DNA from: Heterobasidion occidentale | Lineage: Eukaryota; Basidiomycota; Agaricomycetes; Russulales; Bondarzewiaceae | NCBI GenBank assembly: GCA_039111635.1 | Contig: JBCAQO010000003.1 | Span: forward strand, 3,348,001 to 3,412,000 | Direction of reading: 5' to 3' | Length of the DNA: 64,000 nt | Shown: positions 46,117 through 58,500 of the stretch, one piece after another | How the letters are laid out: every line of letters starts with the position of its first letter | Numbering within the stretch: the stretch's first letter is position 1 | Translations under genes and position numbers: made by a program | The notes under the pieces: model-generated | What the model was told of the DNA's origin: nothing | Seen by the model: only the letters and a program-made list of their open reading frames with translations | Databases searched by the model: none

Positions 46117-47186
46117 TTAGAGGTGCGGGATGTAAGTAGTCCAATTTATAGTATCGTACGATCCTGGAGAGAGCGACCGCAAAGAAGCAAACGATTGGAT
46201 ATCAATGTGAAACGAGCGAGGGCATAAAGAACAGATGTGGCGGGGACAACATAAACGCTCATCCGCTGCAAGATTTTGCTAAGGGAATCTATATGTAACA
46301 AAAATGCCATACCAGATGAACGCGGGCACACCTATAAGGACGGCAGAGGAGACACGCCATAATAATAGCTCTGTGTCAGACGTGAATACAGACGACCAGG
46401 CAATCAGTGAACGGCTCCAAACACCATGGCGACACATCCAATGAAATTGTAGATGGTTGTATCCTCCTGAGGGGTGTCTCTCCAGCGAACAAGGTGCGCA
46501 CTCTGGAGCTGTTTGGCTTGACAAGACTGAAGGTCCCGTCGGTTTCGCACACTGGATGGGCAATGAAGGTGACGAGGTCGTCTATCATGGATATTCCATA
46601 CTTTCGGGAGTATTGGTCTTTTGGAGGATCCCGTTTTTCCGCGAGCTCTTGCTCGGCCTCCAGGATAAGTATCGCCGAGTAGTCGCGGATCTTGACTGGC
46701 ACGGGTAAGCGGACGTTGAGGGGCTTCTGCCACCAGAACGCGCGCGAGGGCATGGTCAAGATGGCAAATGCCAGAGTCATGACCTCGAGTTCGGTGAGCG
46801 GGAGATGCTCCACTGTCCGCATAATGCACTGGAGCACGAACCAGCTCAGCTGGAGAGTCGCCAGAGCTTTGGCTAACGTGTCGCCCTTGCTCTTGTCGTC
46901 AATCTGATCTTCAGTGACAGTGGGGAAGTCAATTGCCCCAATTGTGAGCAGATCGTTGAAGTCTTGTGGTCCGAGAGTAGACGAGGTATTCCCATGAGAC
47001 AGCATGAATCCTCCCATGCCAGCGAAAAATCCATGGGTAAGTGTCCAACCACGATCTTTCAAAATAATAGCGTTGGTACAGATTTCATCGTGCGTTTAGA
47101 AAGAAAGATGGAAGGATACCTTGGTACCGCTTCGCTAAATCTCGTGCAACATACCACTGGCGCATCGCCCACAGGATTACAAGCTC
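46117..47186 (-). pseudogene. Paralogue of the same membrane family, copy 1, cut by the gap
   Basis: Read from the gap (47186) to the stop at 46117. It has the family blocks RGWTLTHGFFAGMGGFMLSH, DDKSKGDTLAKALATLQLSW and PLTELEVMTLAFAI. The 5' exon lies partly in the gap. A base is missing near 46481 compared with copy 2 (frame lost after FAGET), and further small indels occur at 46313-46320 and 46405-46412. Differences pile up toward the gap, as at a contig end. The complete version is the second copy (52658-54003). Confidence 0.8.
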
Positions 47187-47286
47187 NNNNNNNNNNNNNN
47201 NNNNNNNNNNNNNNNNNNNNNNNNNNNNNNNNNNNNNNNNNNNNNNNNNNNNNNNNNNNNNNNNNNNNNNNNNNNNNNNNNNNNNN
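47187..47286. other. Assembly gap of exactly 100 N
   Basis: A run of 100 N, a usual placeholder for unknown distance. It cuts a gene on each side, and each cut gene is present in full length on the opposite side of the gap. Confidence 0.99.
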
Positions 47287-48849
47287 CGAAGGCCGGATGC
47301 GAGACCTTTGCGGATTTGATGGAGACGGAGGCACGGAAGTCGTTGAGACGTCTCCTAGCGAACCCGGATGATTTCAGACAGAACATTCGCAAGTAAGTCG
47401 CCGCGGTTATCATTGAGTATAATTTCATAGGGCTGAATTGGATTTAGGACCGCTGGCGCTGTTATTTTGATGATCGCCTACGGCTACAAGACCAACGAAG
47501 ACGAGGATCCCCTGATCAAGCTTGTTGACGTTGCCACGGATCAGTTTTCCAAACTGACGGAGGCGGCGGCCACATCATCGACGTTTTCCCTCTTCGTAAG
47601 TGGAGATGCTATCATCTGATGTCACCTGGTACTGACCTGCGTGCAGTTCGGTACATTCCTTCGTGGGTTCCTGGAATCAACTTCCACAAGACGATTGCTA
47701 AATGCAAGGCGACTTTGGAGGAGATGGCGAATGTGCCCCACAATTTTGTGAAGCAGCAAATGGTGAGTTTGCTCCGTTCGACTCGAACAAATATCTCATC
47801 TAACCGCATGACTTCAGGCGAGGGCTCAGCTGTTCCTTCGTTCACTTCAACCCGTCTCGAAGGCAAGATTCTTACACCAGAGCAAGAGGATATTGTCAAA
47901 TGGTCGGCAGCTTCTCTCTACAGTGGTGAGTTCATTGTAGCATTTGGGACTCGTCGTCTTGACTGATGCTATTTTGTAATCTAGGTGGTGCCGATAGCGT
48001 ACGCCTCGCTTTCTTGTTTTGAAGCGACGCGTTCCTGACACTTCTCTCGATTTAGACTGTCTCCGCGCTCTCTGTTCTTCCTGGCGATGACACTTTATCC
48101 TGAGATCCAAAAGAGGCTCAGGCAGAAATTGATGCCGTCGTAGGCACAGACCGCCTACCTACCTTGGCTGACAGGCCACATCTGCCATATGTTGACGCCG
48201 TGATCAGTGAGACGCTTCGATGGGCTCCCGTTGGTCCTCTCAGTACGTATCTTGTTCTTGCCCAAAGCGCCACTTTTTGACGCCGTGCTGTCAATCAAAC
48301 CATATACAGGTGTAGCACACAGACTGCAGGAAGACGACATCCATAACGGGTACTTTATCCCTAAGGGCTCCATCATCATTCCCAACGCTTGGTTCGTGTT
48401 TTACCGCCATACCGTTAGATTTTCGCTTAGCTTCTATTTGATGCAGGGCGATGCTGCACGATCCCAAGACGTACAGAAATCCAGAGAAGTTTGATCCCGA
48501 CCGCTTCCTCGATTTGGAAGGGTGGTCCGCAGAGCAAGATCCCAGAGCTTATGGCTTTGGCTTTGGACGCCGGTGAGTATTCTTCCCCGCCCAGCTTCCC
48601 CTTCTGGACCCTCTAACGTGTTTCAATTCTAGCATCTGCCCCGGTCTTGCTCTCGCCGACATGTCGATCTTCTCCAACGTTGCTGCGAATTTGGCAGCGT
48701 TCGACATCCGCACTGTTGTCGACAGCAACGGCAAGCCCGTCGAGGTCGTGCCGGAGTTCACAGACGGGACGATCAGTCACCCCGCGCCATTCAAGTGCAG
48801 CATCAAGCCTCGCTCGGCTCACGCAGAGCACCTCATCTTCGCCGACTAA
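47287..48849 (+). pseudogene. Cytochrome P450, copy 2, 5' part missing at the gap
   Basis: Begins in the exon corresponding to 40740 of copy 1 ([20 protein letters not shown]) and runs to the same stop (48849). It keeps the region that is broken in copy 1 ([20 protein letters not shown]). It has lost bases at about 48071-48075 (in the exon after the I-helix), 48114 (after IQK) and 48267. As written neither copy encodes a complete enzyme, but the two complement each other. Confidence 0.85.
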
Positions 48850-51019
48850 ACAACGGAAGCCACGACTGTATCTTGCGCATTGTTTTGCGTCTTATGCACG
48901 GCCTGTACATCGCTTATTTATGGGGATCCCACTAACACCCGCCCTAACCCCGTCTTTCATTTGTCACCTACTTTTTGTTGCGGTGAAGGCTCCCATAGAT
49001 TTGGGACAGGGGCGCGCTCGCCTCGCACGCCGCCGGTTTAGAATACGACATTTATCTCTATACATGCTTGCTTGTATTTTTTACAACATCAGCTTATTAT
49101 TCATTCGGACTGTGGCCGCTGGCTTCTCGGATTATTATTTTGAGAAGATATTTTCTTCTCTGACCGAAACGATAGATACGATAAACCACGCGGGCAGTTG
49201 CTGATCTCATTGTAGAATTTAAACATCCAAGTGAAACAGAGGTTGGAAAAACGGAGGATATTTTCGTGAATGAAGAAACGCTGAAACAGGTTACAGCAAT
49301 GATGGACATGTTTTCAAACAGAGCAGCCGAAGTGGACGATGAGAACCGGCCTCCACAGATGTGAGCACCCCATCTACATATCTTCACACAGGCACCGTCA
49401 ACGGTCCAATCCCGCCACTCCCGTAAGAAACGAAGAAAACTAGGGACGAATAGCCTGCGTTCAACAACGCACGTGGCAAGCATACAATATGGCCCTCGGT
49501 GTCCTCGGAGTTAGCAGCCTGACCCCACGAGGGCTTGACGCATCACAGAAAACTCTGTAAAGAGACCTGCTCATCAGTTGAACCAGATGCTCTGAATATG
49601 CGTAGTGTTTGATTCTGAGTTGTCTATGTATTCGAGTGAGGGAGATACAAGTCTCTGAACTTGAGCCTATTGTCCAAGCAGAACCAAACCAAACCATTTC
49701 CCTTCCTTGCTCCATCTTGCCAAACACTGGATTCAACAGAACCCAGCGACATCAAAACATCATCAAGCTCTGCTTTCCACTAAATGGCTCCTCAAACATC
49801 GCAGGCGTCTATATGTGGGGATAAAAATTAGAATCCGACCTCACCACCATATCCACGAGTACTCGGTGCTGTTTTCACTGCCCGATGACGATCCAGTATC
49901 CTTCTCACTCCTCTGCCACAAGCATGACGTGCCCAAACGCGTCGTGTCATATGGGAGGCTCATCTGCGTAGCTAGTTTCCATTCGCGGTCATTGAATAAA
50001 GACTCGATAACGCCAGTATGTACGTTTCCCTGATTTCATCATCTCAATCTGGAATTCGGGCTACTCTGATGCGCTCGCACAGTCTACTGGAACTCGGGAC
50101 TCGGACGGATGCTCTATGATACTAGGCTCGCCTCCTATGCGGCTTCTTGCCGGGCGTTGACCTCTTCCCCAAAACAGACACACATGTGGACGTCGAAGTT
50201 TCGATACTCTCGGTCATGGGACGATGAATTTCCGTGTGCGAGAGATATGCTTCGAAGTATCGTAAACCTGTGCCCTCAAGTCTTCGCATGCGACAAGCAC
50301 TTTGCGGTGTCATTGAGAGCTAATTTTCAAACGATGGACCATGGCGGACGAAAATCATACCAGCGAAATGCGTCGGCGCCAGAAGTTTGGCAGTATGTCA
50401 TTGGTGCCAAATTTTCACGCTTCCTCCATTTGTTTTTTGCCCCCCTACTACGTCGTGCTCTATCCAGTTCTCGAAGTTAGACGCTCGAATAAGCTTTTTT
50501 TTTCGGAGCTTGGACTAAGCATGGTTATGAATTTTCCTCGGGATCAGTTCGATGAACATAGCTATCTCCGTTTGCTGCAAGGTGAGTCGGAATTCCGATC
50601 CCATTCCGTACAATTGATCGATCGCTCTATCCGCGAGGACCATCGCCATCCATAGCTGGGCATCCTTCACCAAGCCAAGAAGTCAACTTGCGGTCTTCGA
50701 TGCATGTCGCGCCTCATGTCCAGGTCGTATCAAACTCTGTCGACTTCATTACCAGCATGAGGTTGGTTGACGCTTGTCCATCTGATTCGCCAGCGCTCTT
50801 GGTCGAATATACTTCTCGTGACTGCATTGTCCCTATATGGGCACATATATAAACAAGATCGCCCATCGTGCAAGGCATGTTGCGTTTCTATGTGCTGCGA
50901 CCCTATACTTTGAGTGACTCTCCCTTGCAAACGCATTCCCCCCAAGCTTTCTCCAAAGAGCTCATCTTGATTGATCACATTGGCTGGCTTCATTTCCCTT
51001 CACTCGTCACTTTGTACAG

Positions 51020-52436
51020 ATGAGGTTGATCATACCAATCGCACTCGGCGTATTCTGTCTCAGAGGTCGTTATGTCTGGGCGCTGCCTATCACGGACGTC
51101 ATGCGACGTTCGTCCTCTTCTTGTGATGATCTACATCACTGCAGAACGATATGGAGCATCATCTGGAGTTGCGTGGCAACCATATTTTCATGCACTTGGG
51201 TTGCTCTTCATCCGAATATACCAGGCTTGAATGAGACCTTCTTTGATGTGTTCAAGCGGCGAGCACAACTTATGCTCCTGACGTTCCTTGCACCGGAGCT
51301 TATCATCATGTGGGCGATGCGTCAGTGGTTCGTCGCCTCTAGATTAGCTCAAGAACATGATAGTGCGTTTTACTTATCTGTTTCGGCGTGTATATTCTGA
51401 CCACATTCTCACGCCTGTAGGAGAACACTGGACACAGACACATGGCTTCTTTGCCCTCATGGGGGGTTTCGTCCTCTATGACAATGAGCAAACGTTCCAC
51501 GTTCTAGGGCCGGGGGATCTTGTTGATGAGAATCTTTCATTTCCGGACGTCGACGAGGCCGACATCAAGGACAGGAGTAAAGGCGACATGATGACCAAAG
51601 GGCTCGTGTTGCTTCAGACTGGCTGGTTCATCGTCCAATGCATCGCACGCGGGGTTGAGCGGTTACCTCTCACAGAGCTCGAACTCGTGACGCTCGCTTT
51701 CGCAGCGCTTAACCTCACGACCTATGCGTTCTGGTGGAATAAGCCGCTCAACGTCCAGCGTCCTATCGCTGTTCTGCGTCACCGGGGACATGGGAGGGGA
51801 GCGTGGCCGCGACTGGAGGTAAAGAAAGTGGCCAAGATGCAGAGGTACAGACGCAGGGGACTGGAAGCCAAACGCGATGGGACAAGTTGACGTATTTCAT
51901 GATCCAGATACCTATTCGCAAGTTGGACGACCTCGTCATTCGTATAGGTGGCACTGAGGAGACCGACCACCTCCGGGACTGCTTGAGAGTGCCCACATTC
52001 TATGCTGGAGACCTCAAAAGGCACAATCACTCGGATGGCAATCGCAATGTTGACAAGAACATAGTCCCGCGGCGCATTAGTTTCCTCATAGCAGGGGTCG
52101 CAGTGGTGTTTGGATCCATCCACTGCATCGCATGGCAGTTCAGCTTCTCGTCCCACGAAGTCCAGCGGCTGTGGCGTGTTTCCTCTATTGTTCTCATATG
52201 TGTCCCGATCGTTCACTTGCTGCGATACCTGCTCAACGACCCTATGAACCGCTTGGCGGAGTGGTGGTTTCCGTTCAAGCTATTACAGTGGGTTTGTTGT
52301 TTTCGTTTCTTGCACTACGGCTTTGTACGTCATTGCTCGGGTTATGCTCCTGGTCATTGCGTTGATGTCTTTGAACACATTGCCTCCGGGAGCATACCAG
52401 ACAGTCCATTGGACTACGTTCATACCACACATATGA
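51020..52436 (+). pseudogene. Multi-TM family gene, copy 2, frame broken
   Basis: Same gene as 44481-45897 with the same intron. One base is missing near 51783 (CACCGGGG against CACCAGGGG), which takes the frame out to a stop at 51890. One base is gained near 52295 in the TTTGTTG run. The remaining sequence is almost identical to copy 1, so consensus error or one defective allele are both possible. Confidence 0.8.
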
Positions 52437-52657
52437 TTCTAGCTCCGAGAACCCCTCTTCCGCTGTTGAGCCCACCACGAGAGTAGTATTTGTGCATTTA
52501 TCTTGTTCTTTTCTGTATCGATTTCATGGCCTCTTTGATATGTTTAAAAACTTATCCAAAGTATGAGGAATAACAAATAAATTTATGGGCCCTATAAATA
52601 AAAGTGAGAACACAAAACGAGGCTCAGGAGAGCGAAAATCGAAAAGCGGGAAAGTCA

Positions 52658-54003
52658 TTAGAGGTGCGGGATGTAAGTAGTCCAACTTATAGTATCGTAC
52701 GATCCTGGAGAGAGCGACCGCAAAGAAGCAAACGATTGGATTATCAATGTGAAACGAGCGAGGGCATAAAGAACAGATGTGGCGGGGACAACATAAACGC
52801 TCATCCGCTGCAAGATTTTGCCAAGGGAATCTATATGTAACAAAAAATGCCATACCAGATGAAGCGCGGGCACACCTATAAGGACGGCAGAGGAGACACG
52901 CCATAATAATAGCTCTGTGTCAGACGTGAATACAGACGACCAGGCAATGCAGTGAACGGCTCCGAAGACCATGGCAACACATCCAATGAAATTGTAGATG
53001 GTTGTATCTTCCTGAGGGGTAGTCTCTCCAGCGAACAAGGTGCGGACTCTGGAGCTGTCTGGCTTCACGAGACTGAAGGTCCCGTCGGTTTCGCACACTG
53101 GATAGGCAATGAAGGTGACGATATCGTCTATCACAGAGATCCCGTAATTCGAGGAGTGTCGTTCTTTTGGAGGGTCCCGTTTTTCCGCGAGCTCTTGCTC
53201 ACCCTTCAGGATAGATATCGCCGAGTAGTCGCGGATCTTGACTGGCACGGGTAAGCGGACGTTGAGGGGCTTCTGCCACCAGAACGCGCGCGAGGGCATG
53301 GTCAAGATGGCAAATGCCAGAGTCATGACCTCGAGTTCGGTGAGCGGGAGATGCTCCACTGTCCGCATAATGCACTGGAGCACGAACCAGCTCAGCTGGA
53401 GAGTCGCCAGGGATTTGGCTAACGTGTCGCCCTTGCTCTTGTCGTCAATCTGATCTTCAGTGACAGTGGGGAAGTCAATTGCCCCAATTGTGAGCAGATC
53501 GTTGAAGTCTTGTGGTCCGAGAGTAGACGAGGTATTCCCATGAGACAGCACGAATCCTCCCATGCCAGCGAAAAATCCATGGGTAAGTGTCCAACCACGA
53601 TCTTTCGAAATAATAGCGTTGGTACAGATTTTCGTGCGTTCGAAAGAAAGATGGAAGGATACCTTGGTACCGCTTCGCTAAATCTCGTGCAACATACCAC
53701 TGGCGCATCGCCCACAGGATTACAAGCTCGGGTGCGATTAAAGCGAGCACCATGCTTCACCCGCCGAAAAGAGATGATCCACCATTTATCGTCGATGGCG
53801 GGGATGTTAGGATGGAGAGCCACCCAGGTACACGAGAATATAGTCATCATGCAGCTTGTGACGATGTCCCACAACGTTCTGCAATTGTGCACATCGTTAC
53901 AGGAGCGTGGAGAAGGGGTCCCTACACTTGGTACAGGCAGTGCTCGCGCACTGGGCATTCCGAGGTAGTAAACGGAGATGATGAGTGGTATGGCCAGTCT
54001 CAT
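52658..54003 (-). CDS. Paralogue of the membrane family, copy 2, nearly intact
   Basis: ATG 54003 (MRLAIPLIISVYYLGMPSAR, signal-peptide-like). Exons 54003-53663 and 53601-52658. Blocks: CNDVHNCRTLWDIVTSC, FSCTWVALHPNIP, VLALIAPELVILWAMRQWYV, RGWTLTHGFFAGMGGFVLSH and WWQKPLNVRLPVP, then C-terminal TM helices ending SWTTYIPHL. The spliced length is one base too long; the extra base lies near 53755 between RRVK and MVLALIAPEL. Expected length is about 427 aa. It forms a convergent pair with the gene at 51020. Function unknown. Confidence 0.8.
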
Positions 54004-55572
54004 GGACAGACTTGAGCGACATTGGTTCACGGGAGACATCATACGGGGTCGAAGAGTGTACGCTGCAGAAATAATTGAGGAATAAACTGTACTTTAAAGT
54101 CGCAAGCCCCGTGTACAGCACGTTGACGGAGGAAGTTGTTACTGAGGTAGATGTGAAGAAAGGGAACAACGAACCAACCAAAACTGGAACGCAGTCAACG
54201 GATGCACTTGATGACACCCACAATACACTGCGTAGATGCCGATCTCGCTTCCGCTGTGGCTGAGCGATCGACAGGCTGTGGGCGCATGGAATCAACAATG
54301 ACTGAAGGTCAAGAAACGCCGCCTGATCCCCTCACGCGTTGTGCAGGCACTTCGCGCGGGGCTTTCATGTATCTCAGGTAAAGACCGCGGCAGCCTTTTC
54401 CGAAACAGTGTAACCAAATACTCACGGTATCCTAGTGATCGAGACATAGCGAGGAGGAGTGTGCTCGTTCTTCGCTCTCCCCGTCGCAAATTGCAGAAAA
54501 GTTTCTTGACTGCGCTAGGGGGCTGTCCTAAGATGACTACAGCTGCTGTGTGACCGAAGCTAGAGATCTCAAAGAGGGAAAATTATGCAAGTATCGCATG
54601 TCAAATATGACGCCTATGAAATTTAAATCAGTCTGATCCTGGTTCAGTCACGCTGTGGATGATGCGAGGTCTTTCGGTAGCACTTACGAGTCACAATCAT
54701 ACGAAGGTGTGATAGACGCTTTACGTCCACCATTCTCAGAAGTTGCGAGATGACGGTCGGTGCTTTCAACCAAATGACCACACACATACTTGGCCGACAG
54801 GCGCAAACGTGAATGCAGACACGTTCGTTCGAGAAGCTCCTCCGTGAAGTTCGATCCCTACGGATTATTTTTAAATCGAGAAGTTCTATGAGACTACCCC
54901 AGCTCAAGTCTTGCGGTTCAGCTTGAACACGTTGAATTCGACGATGACGGGCCCAGTGGAGGCTACTTCAGAAGAGAGGCATTACATAATAGGCGAGGCG
55001 CGACGTTCGGCAAGTGCCGGCGGTGCACGCCCAACGGGAGGCCACATCAGAAATACGACGCTCCAGGTCGCACAAAGTCTCGTCTTTCCCCCTCCTTTCA
55101 CCATGTTCTACGTGTGCAAGCAACGCCTAACGAGACATCTGCCTTTCCCCCCCTTCTCAGTTTTGTTTTTTGTTTCCAAGAACGCGAAAGATGGAGATCC
55201 CTTGTTAGTGTTCGCACTGTGAGGCTGCTCAGGAGCATCATGCGAACATGGGTCGGTCCGTGAGGTGCGATTTGGAGGGGACAACGGCGGGGACGAGGAT
55301 GGGTGGCTGCGCCGAGGTGCGGATGAGTGGGATGTGACCTCATCCGTGACATGAGTGACGCCACATCACCTGATGGCGTCACAGCGGCTGTCACCCCTCC
55401 TCTCGTTTGATTCTTCTCCTCCATTCACAACAATTTCGCTGCTAACACCCACTCTTCGTCTTCAAAGCAGGTCTCGATATTCACCAGATAAAACAGGAGG
55501 TGTTGGCCATCATCAAAGCATACATAGTCGCAGGCATCGGCTGTCTCGGCTGGTTTTGCTTTGTCTAATTCT
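54004..55572. other. Intergenic, no gene assigned
   Basis: Upstream of two divergent genes (minus-strand family gene and plus-strand ATPase). Short open stretches at 54644-54907 (minus) and 54911-55222 (plus) lack recognisable features. CT-rich sequence near 55430-55570 probably belongs to the ATPase promoter. Confidence 0.4.
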
Positions 55573-58500
55573 ATGCAAGCTTCGCCCCCTTCACCTGCAC
55601 AAACACATCCGAATACCATTTATTCGCTCCTCAATCCCACCAGCCCTGCTACACACTTCGAAAGCACCGACTCCAAGGCCTCCATTCGCATCAAAATACC
55701 CGTCATGACCAATGTACGAAGATCTGCTCGTCACAGAACGAGCTCAGTTAGCCAGGCATCAGGCTCCGTCTACCACGAGAGCGTCCACTCCATGGACGTC
55801 GATGCGCTTCCGGACGAGGATGCAGAGGGCGAGGACGACCCCCAAGAGGCACCCGAAGTGGTATATCGCATGACGTCGCGAGGGAGGAAAGTGCCCGCAA
55901 AGTCGTACAGAGAATCGGACGACGAGATCGACGGTCTCACGGGGCGTGTTGTCGATGGAGACGCTGCGGACGTGAAGGAGCCACTGCTGGATGCAGAGGA
56001 CGAAGACGACGAGGCTCAGCCGCGTTATCCTACGCGTCGGACGCGAAAATCGAAGCCCGCAATCCCCAGCAGCGACGAGGGCGACTCGAACAACGGCCGG
56101 CGGTATGCGACGCGCAGCCAGAGCAAGAAGCCCGACGCCCCAAACAGCAACGGCGGCCGCATCACGCGCAACTCGAATCGCCGACAGCCTGCCACACCCC
56201 GCTCGTCAACTCGCAATGCCGCGTCCCGCCCGCGGATTCGCACCAGACGCAGCGCGCGTGAGGAGGAGGATGCGGACGGGTACATTGACGAGGGCGGCGA
56301 GTCGTCCGCGTCCGCAGAGGGCGAGTTCGAAGCGGCGCAGAGGACTTCGTCCGACGTAGAGCTCGAACCCGAGCAGGAGCCAGAGCCGGATCTGGATGCG
56401 GAGGCGGATGTAGACGGAGAGGGCGAGCCGGACACGGAGGGGAAGCCATACAAGCTGAGGCAGCGGACTAAGATCAATTACGCGATCCCACCACCCTTGG
56501 AAGACGTGCACCCAGCACCGAAGAATAGGTCCGGTCGTGCCGGTGGTGGTGGGCACAGTCATAAAAATGGTGTGAAGAAGGGTCCGGGGTGGAGCGCTAC
56601 TGGTGCGGAGCTGGGGAGGTACTTGGGGCTTCCTGGTGACGATTCAGACTCGGACGCGCCGACAAAGTCTCCGCGCAAGGGATTTGGAGGCGCCGCGTTT
56701 ACTGGAGGTGTGGGTGCTGGACCTAGCGCGATTTTGGCAGGGGATCTTGCTGCGGCAGCAGGGACGCCGTCGAATTTTGGCAAAGTTGGGGACGCAGGTA
56801 AGCGATACATCTCTATTGGGCATGGCTAGATGCTCATAGTTCGCAGCCCTCGCGGATGCGGACCCACTCGGCGTGAACCAGAATGTCACGTTTGACGAGG
56901 TCGGTGGCTTGGACGATCGTGCGTGTCATTCAGTCTTTTAGCCTTTCGTTATGAGCTGACATAGGGATCAGACATCAATTCCCTAAAGGAGATGACCCTC
57001 TTACCATTGCTATACCCTGAAGTATTCCAAAAATTCAACCTGACTCCACCCCGGGGCGTACTCTTCCACGGTCCTCCCGGAACGGGAAAGACATTGCTGG
57101 CACGAGCGCTGGCGGCGAGTTGTCGGTCGAACGGCAAGGGCATATGCACGTGTTCCACTTCGCCATGCCCTCACGTCGCGCTATATTAAACTTTTTCTGT
57201 GCTGTCTAGCATTCTTCATGCGCAAGGGTGCGGACGTGCTCTCAAAGTGGGTTGGCGAGGCCGAGCGCCAGCTGCGGCTGCTCTTCGAGGAGGCGCGCAA
57301 CTGCCAGCCGAGCATCATCTTCTTCGACGAGATCGACGGGCTCGCGCCGGTGCGCTCGTCGAAGCAGGACCAGATCCACGCGTCGATCGTGTCGACGCTG
57401 CTCGCGCTCATGGACGGCATGGACGGGCGCGGCCAGGTCGTCGTCATCGGCGCGACGAACCGCCCGGACGCGGTCGACCCCGCGCTGCGCCGCCCGGGAC
57501 GGTTCGACCGCGAGTTTTATTTCCCGCTGCCGGGGCTCGAGGCGCGGCAAAAGATCTTGGGGATCATGACGAAGAAGTGGGACGGGTGGGACGGGGAGAA
57601 GGGCGCGGAGAACGTGGCTGGGTTGGCTAAGATGACGAAGGGATACGGGGGTGCGGATTTAAGGGTACGTCGTTCGTCGCGTCAGGTATCGAGTGGTTGA
57701 TATGTATATGCCCTTGTGTGTGTAGGCCCTTTGCACAGAGGCTGCGCTCAATGCGGTTCAGAGACGATACCCACAGATATACAAGTCGAACGATCGGCTG
57801 TTGCTCGAGCCCGACACAATAGGTGTCGAGCTTCGAGATTTCATGCTTTCAATCAAAAGTGAGTCTTCTTTCTTATCCACAGGTGATATAGGTCTGGAGT
57901 GTTGATTGGGTGGTTGTAGAACTCGTTCCGTCATCTGCGCGCTCTTCATCGTCTGTGGCGTCGCCCTTGCCATCGCAGTTTGTACCTCTGCTATCAGACG
58001 CGCTAGACAGGGTGAAAGCCGTGCTGGACAAGGTGATGCCTGTTGGGAAGAAGCGCACCGCGTTAGAGGAGGCGGAGTGGGAGGACGAGGGAGAGAATGG
58101 GTCGTTGGAAAGGGAGCTGATGCTTCAATGTGAGTGGTTGAATATGCATTCTGTGGTGATCATGGAATACTCGGCTGATTTATGATATCAGCCATGGAGA
58201 CGTTGCGGGTTTACCGCCCTCGCATTGTCTTGCATGGGCCTGCGGGAATGGGTCAAGCATATGTGGGGACTGCCGCCTTACACCATCTGGAGGGGTTTCA
58301 CGTTCAGAACCTCGACATGGGCACTCTGATGGGCGATTCGACACGGGTGAGTGCATCATGGAAAAAAATTCATTGTGGCCATGTTTGTAAAGCTCGACTT
58401 GTCAGACTGTCGAGGCGGCCATCGTGCAGCTCTTCGTCGAGGCCAAACGCCACCAGCCTTCCATTGTCTTCATCCCTTCTCTAGTCGGATGGTGTGCTGC

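Larger units (their letters stand above)
40740..47186. repeat. Direct duplicated block, copy 1
   Basis: 6,447 bp that match 47287-53730 (6,444 bp) with about 1-2% substitutions and small indels. Copy 1 ends exactly at the N gap and copy 2 begins exactly at it. The block holds most of the P450, the intergenic candidate, and the convergent pair of membrane-protein genes. Confidence 0.95.
47287..53730. repeat. Direct duplicated block, copy 2
   Basis: See copy 1 at 40740-47186. Unique sequence resumes after 53730, which is the position that pairs with the last base before the gap. Confidence 0.95.
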
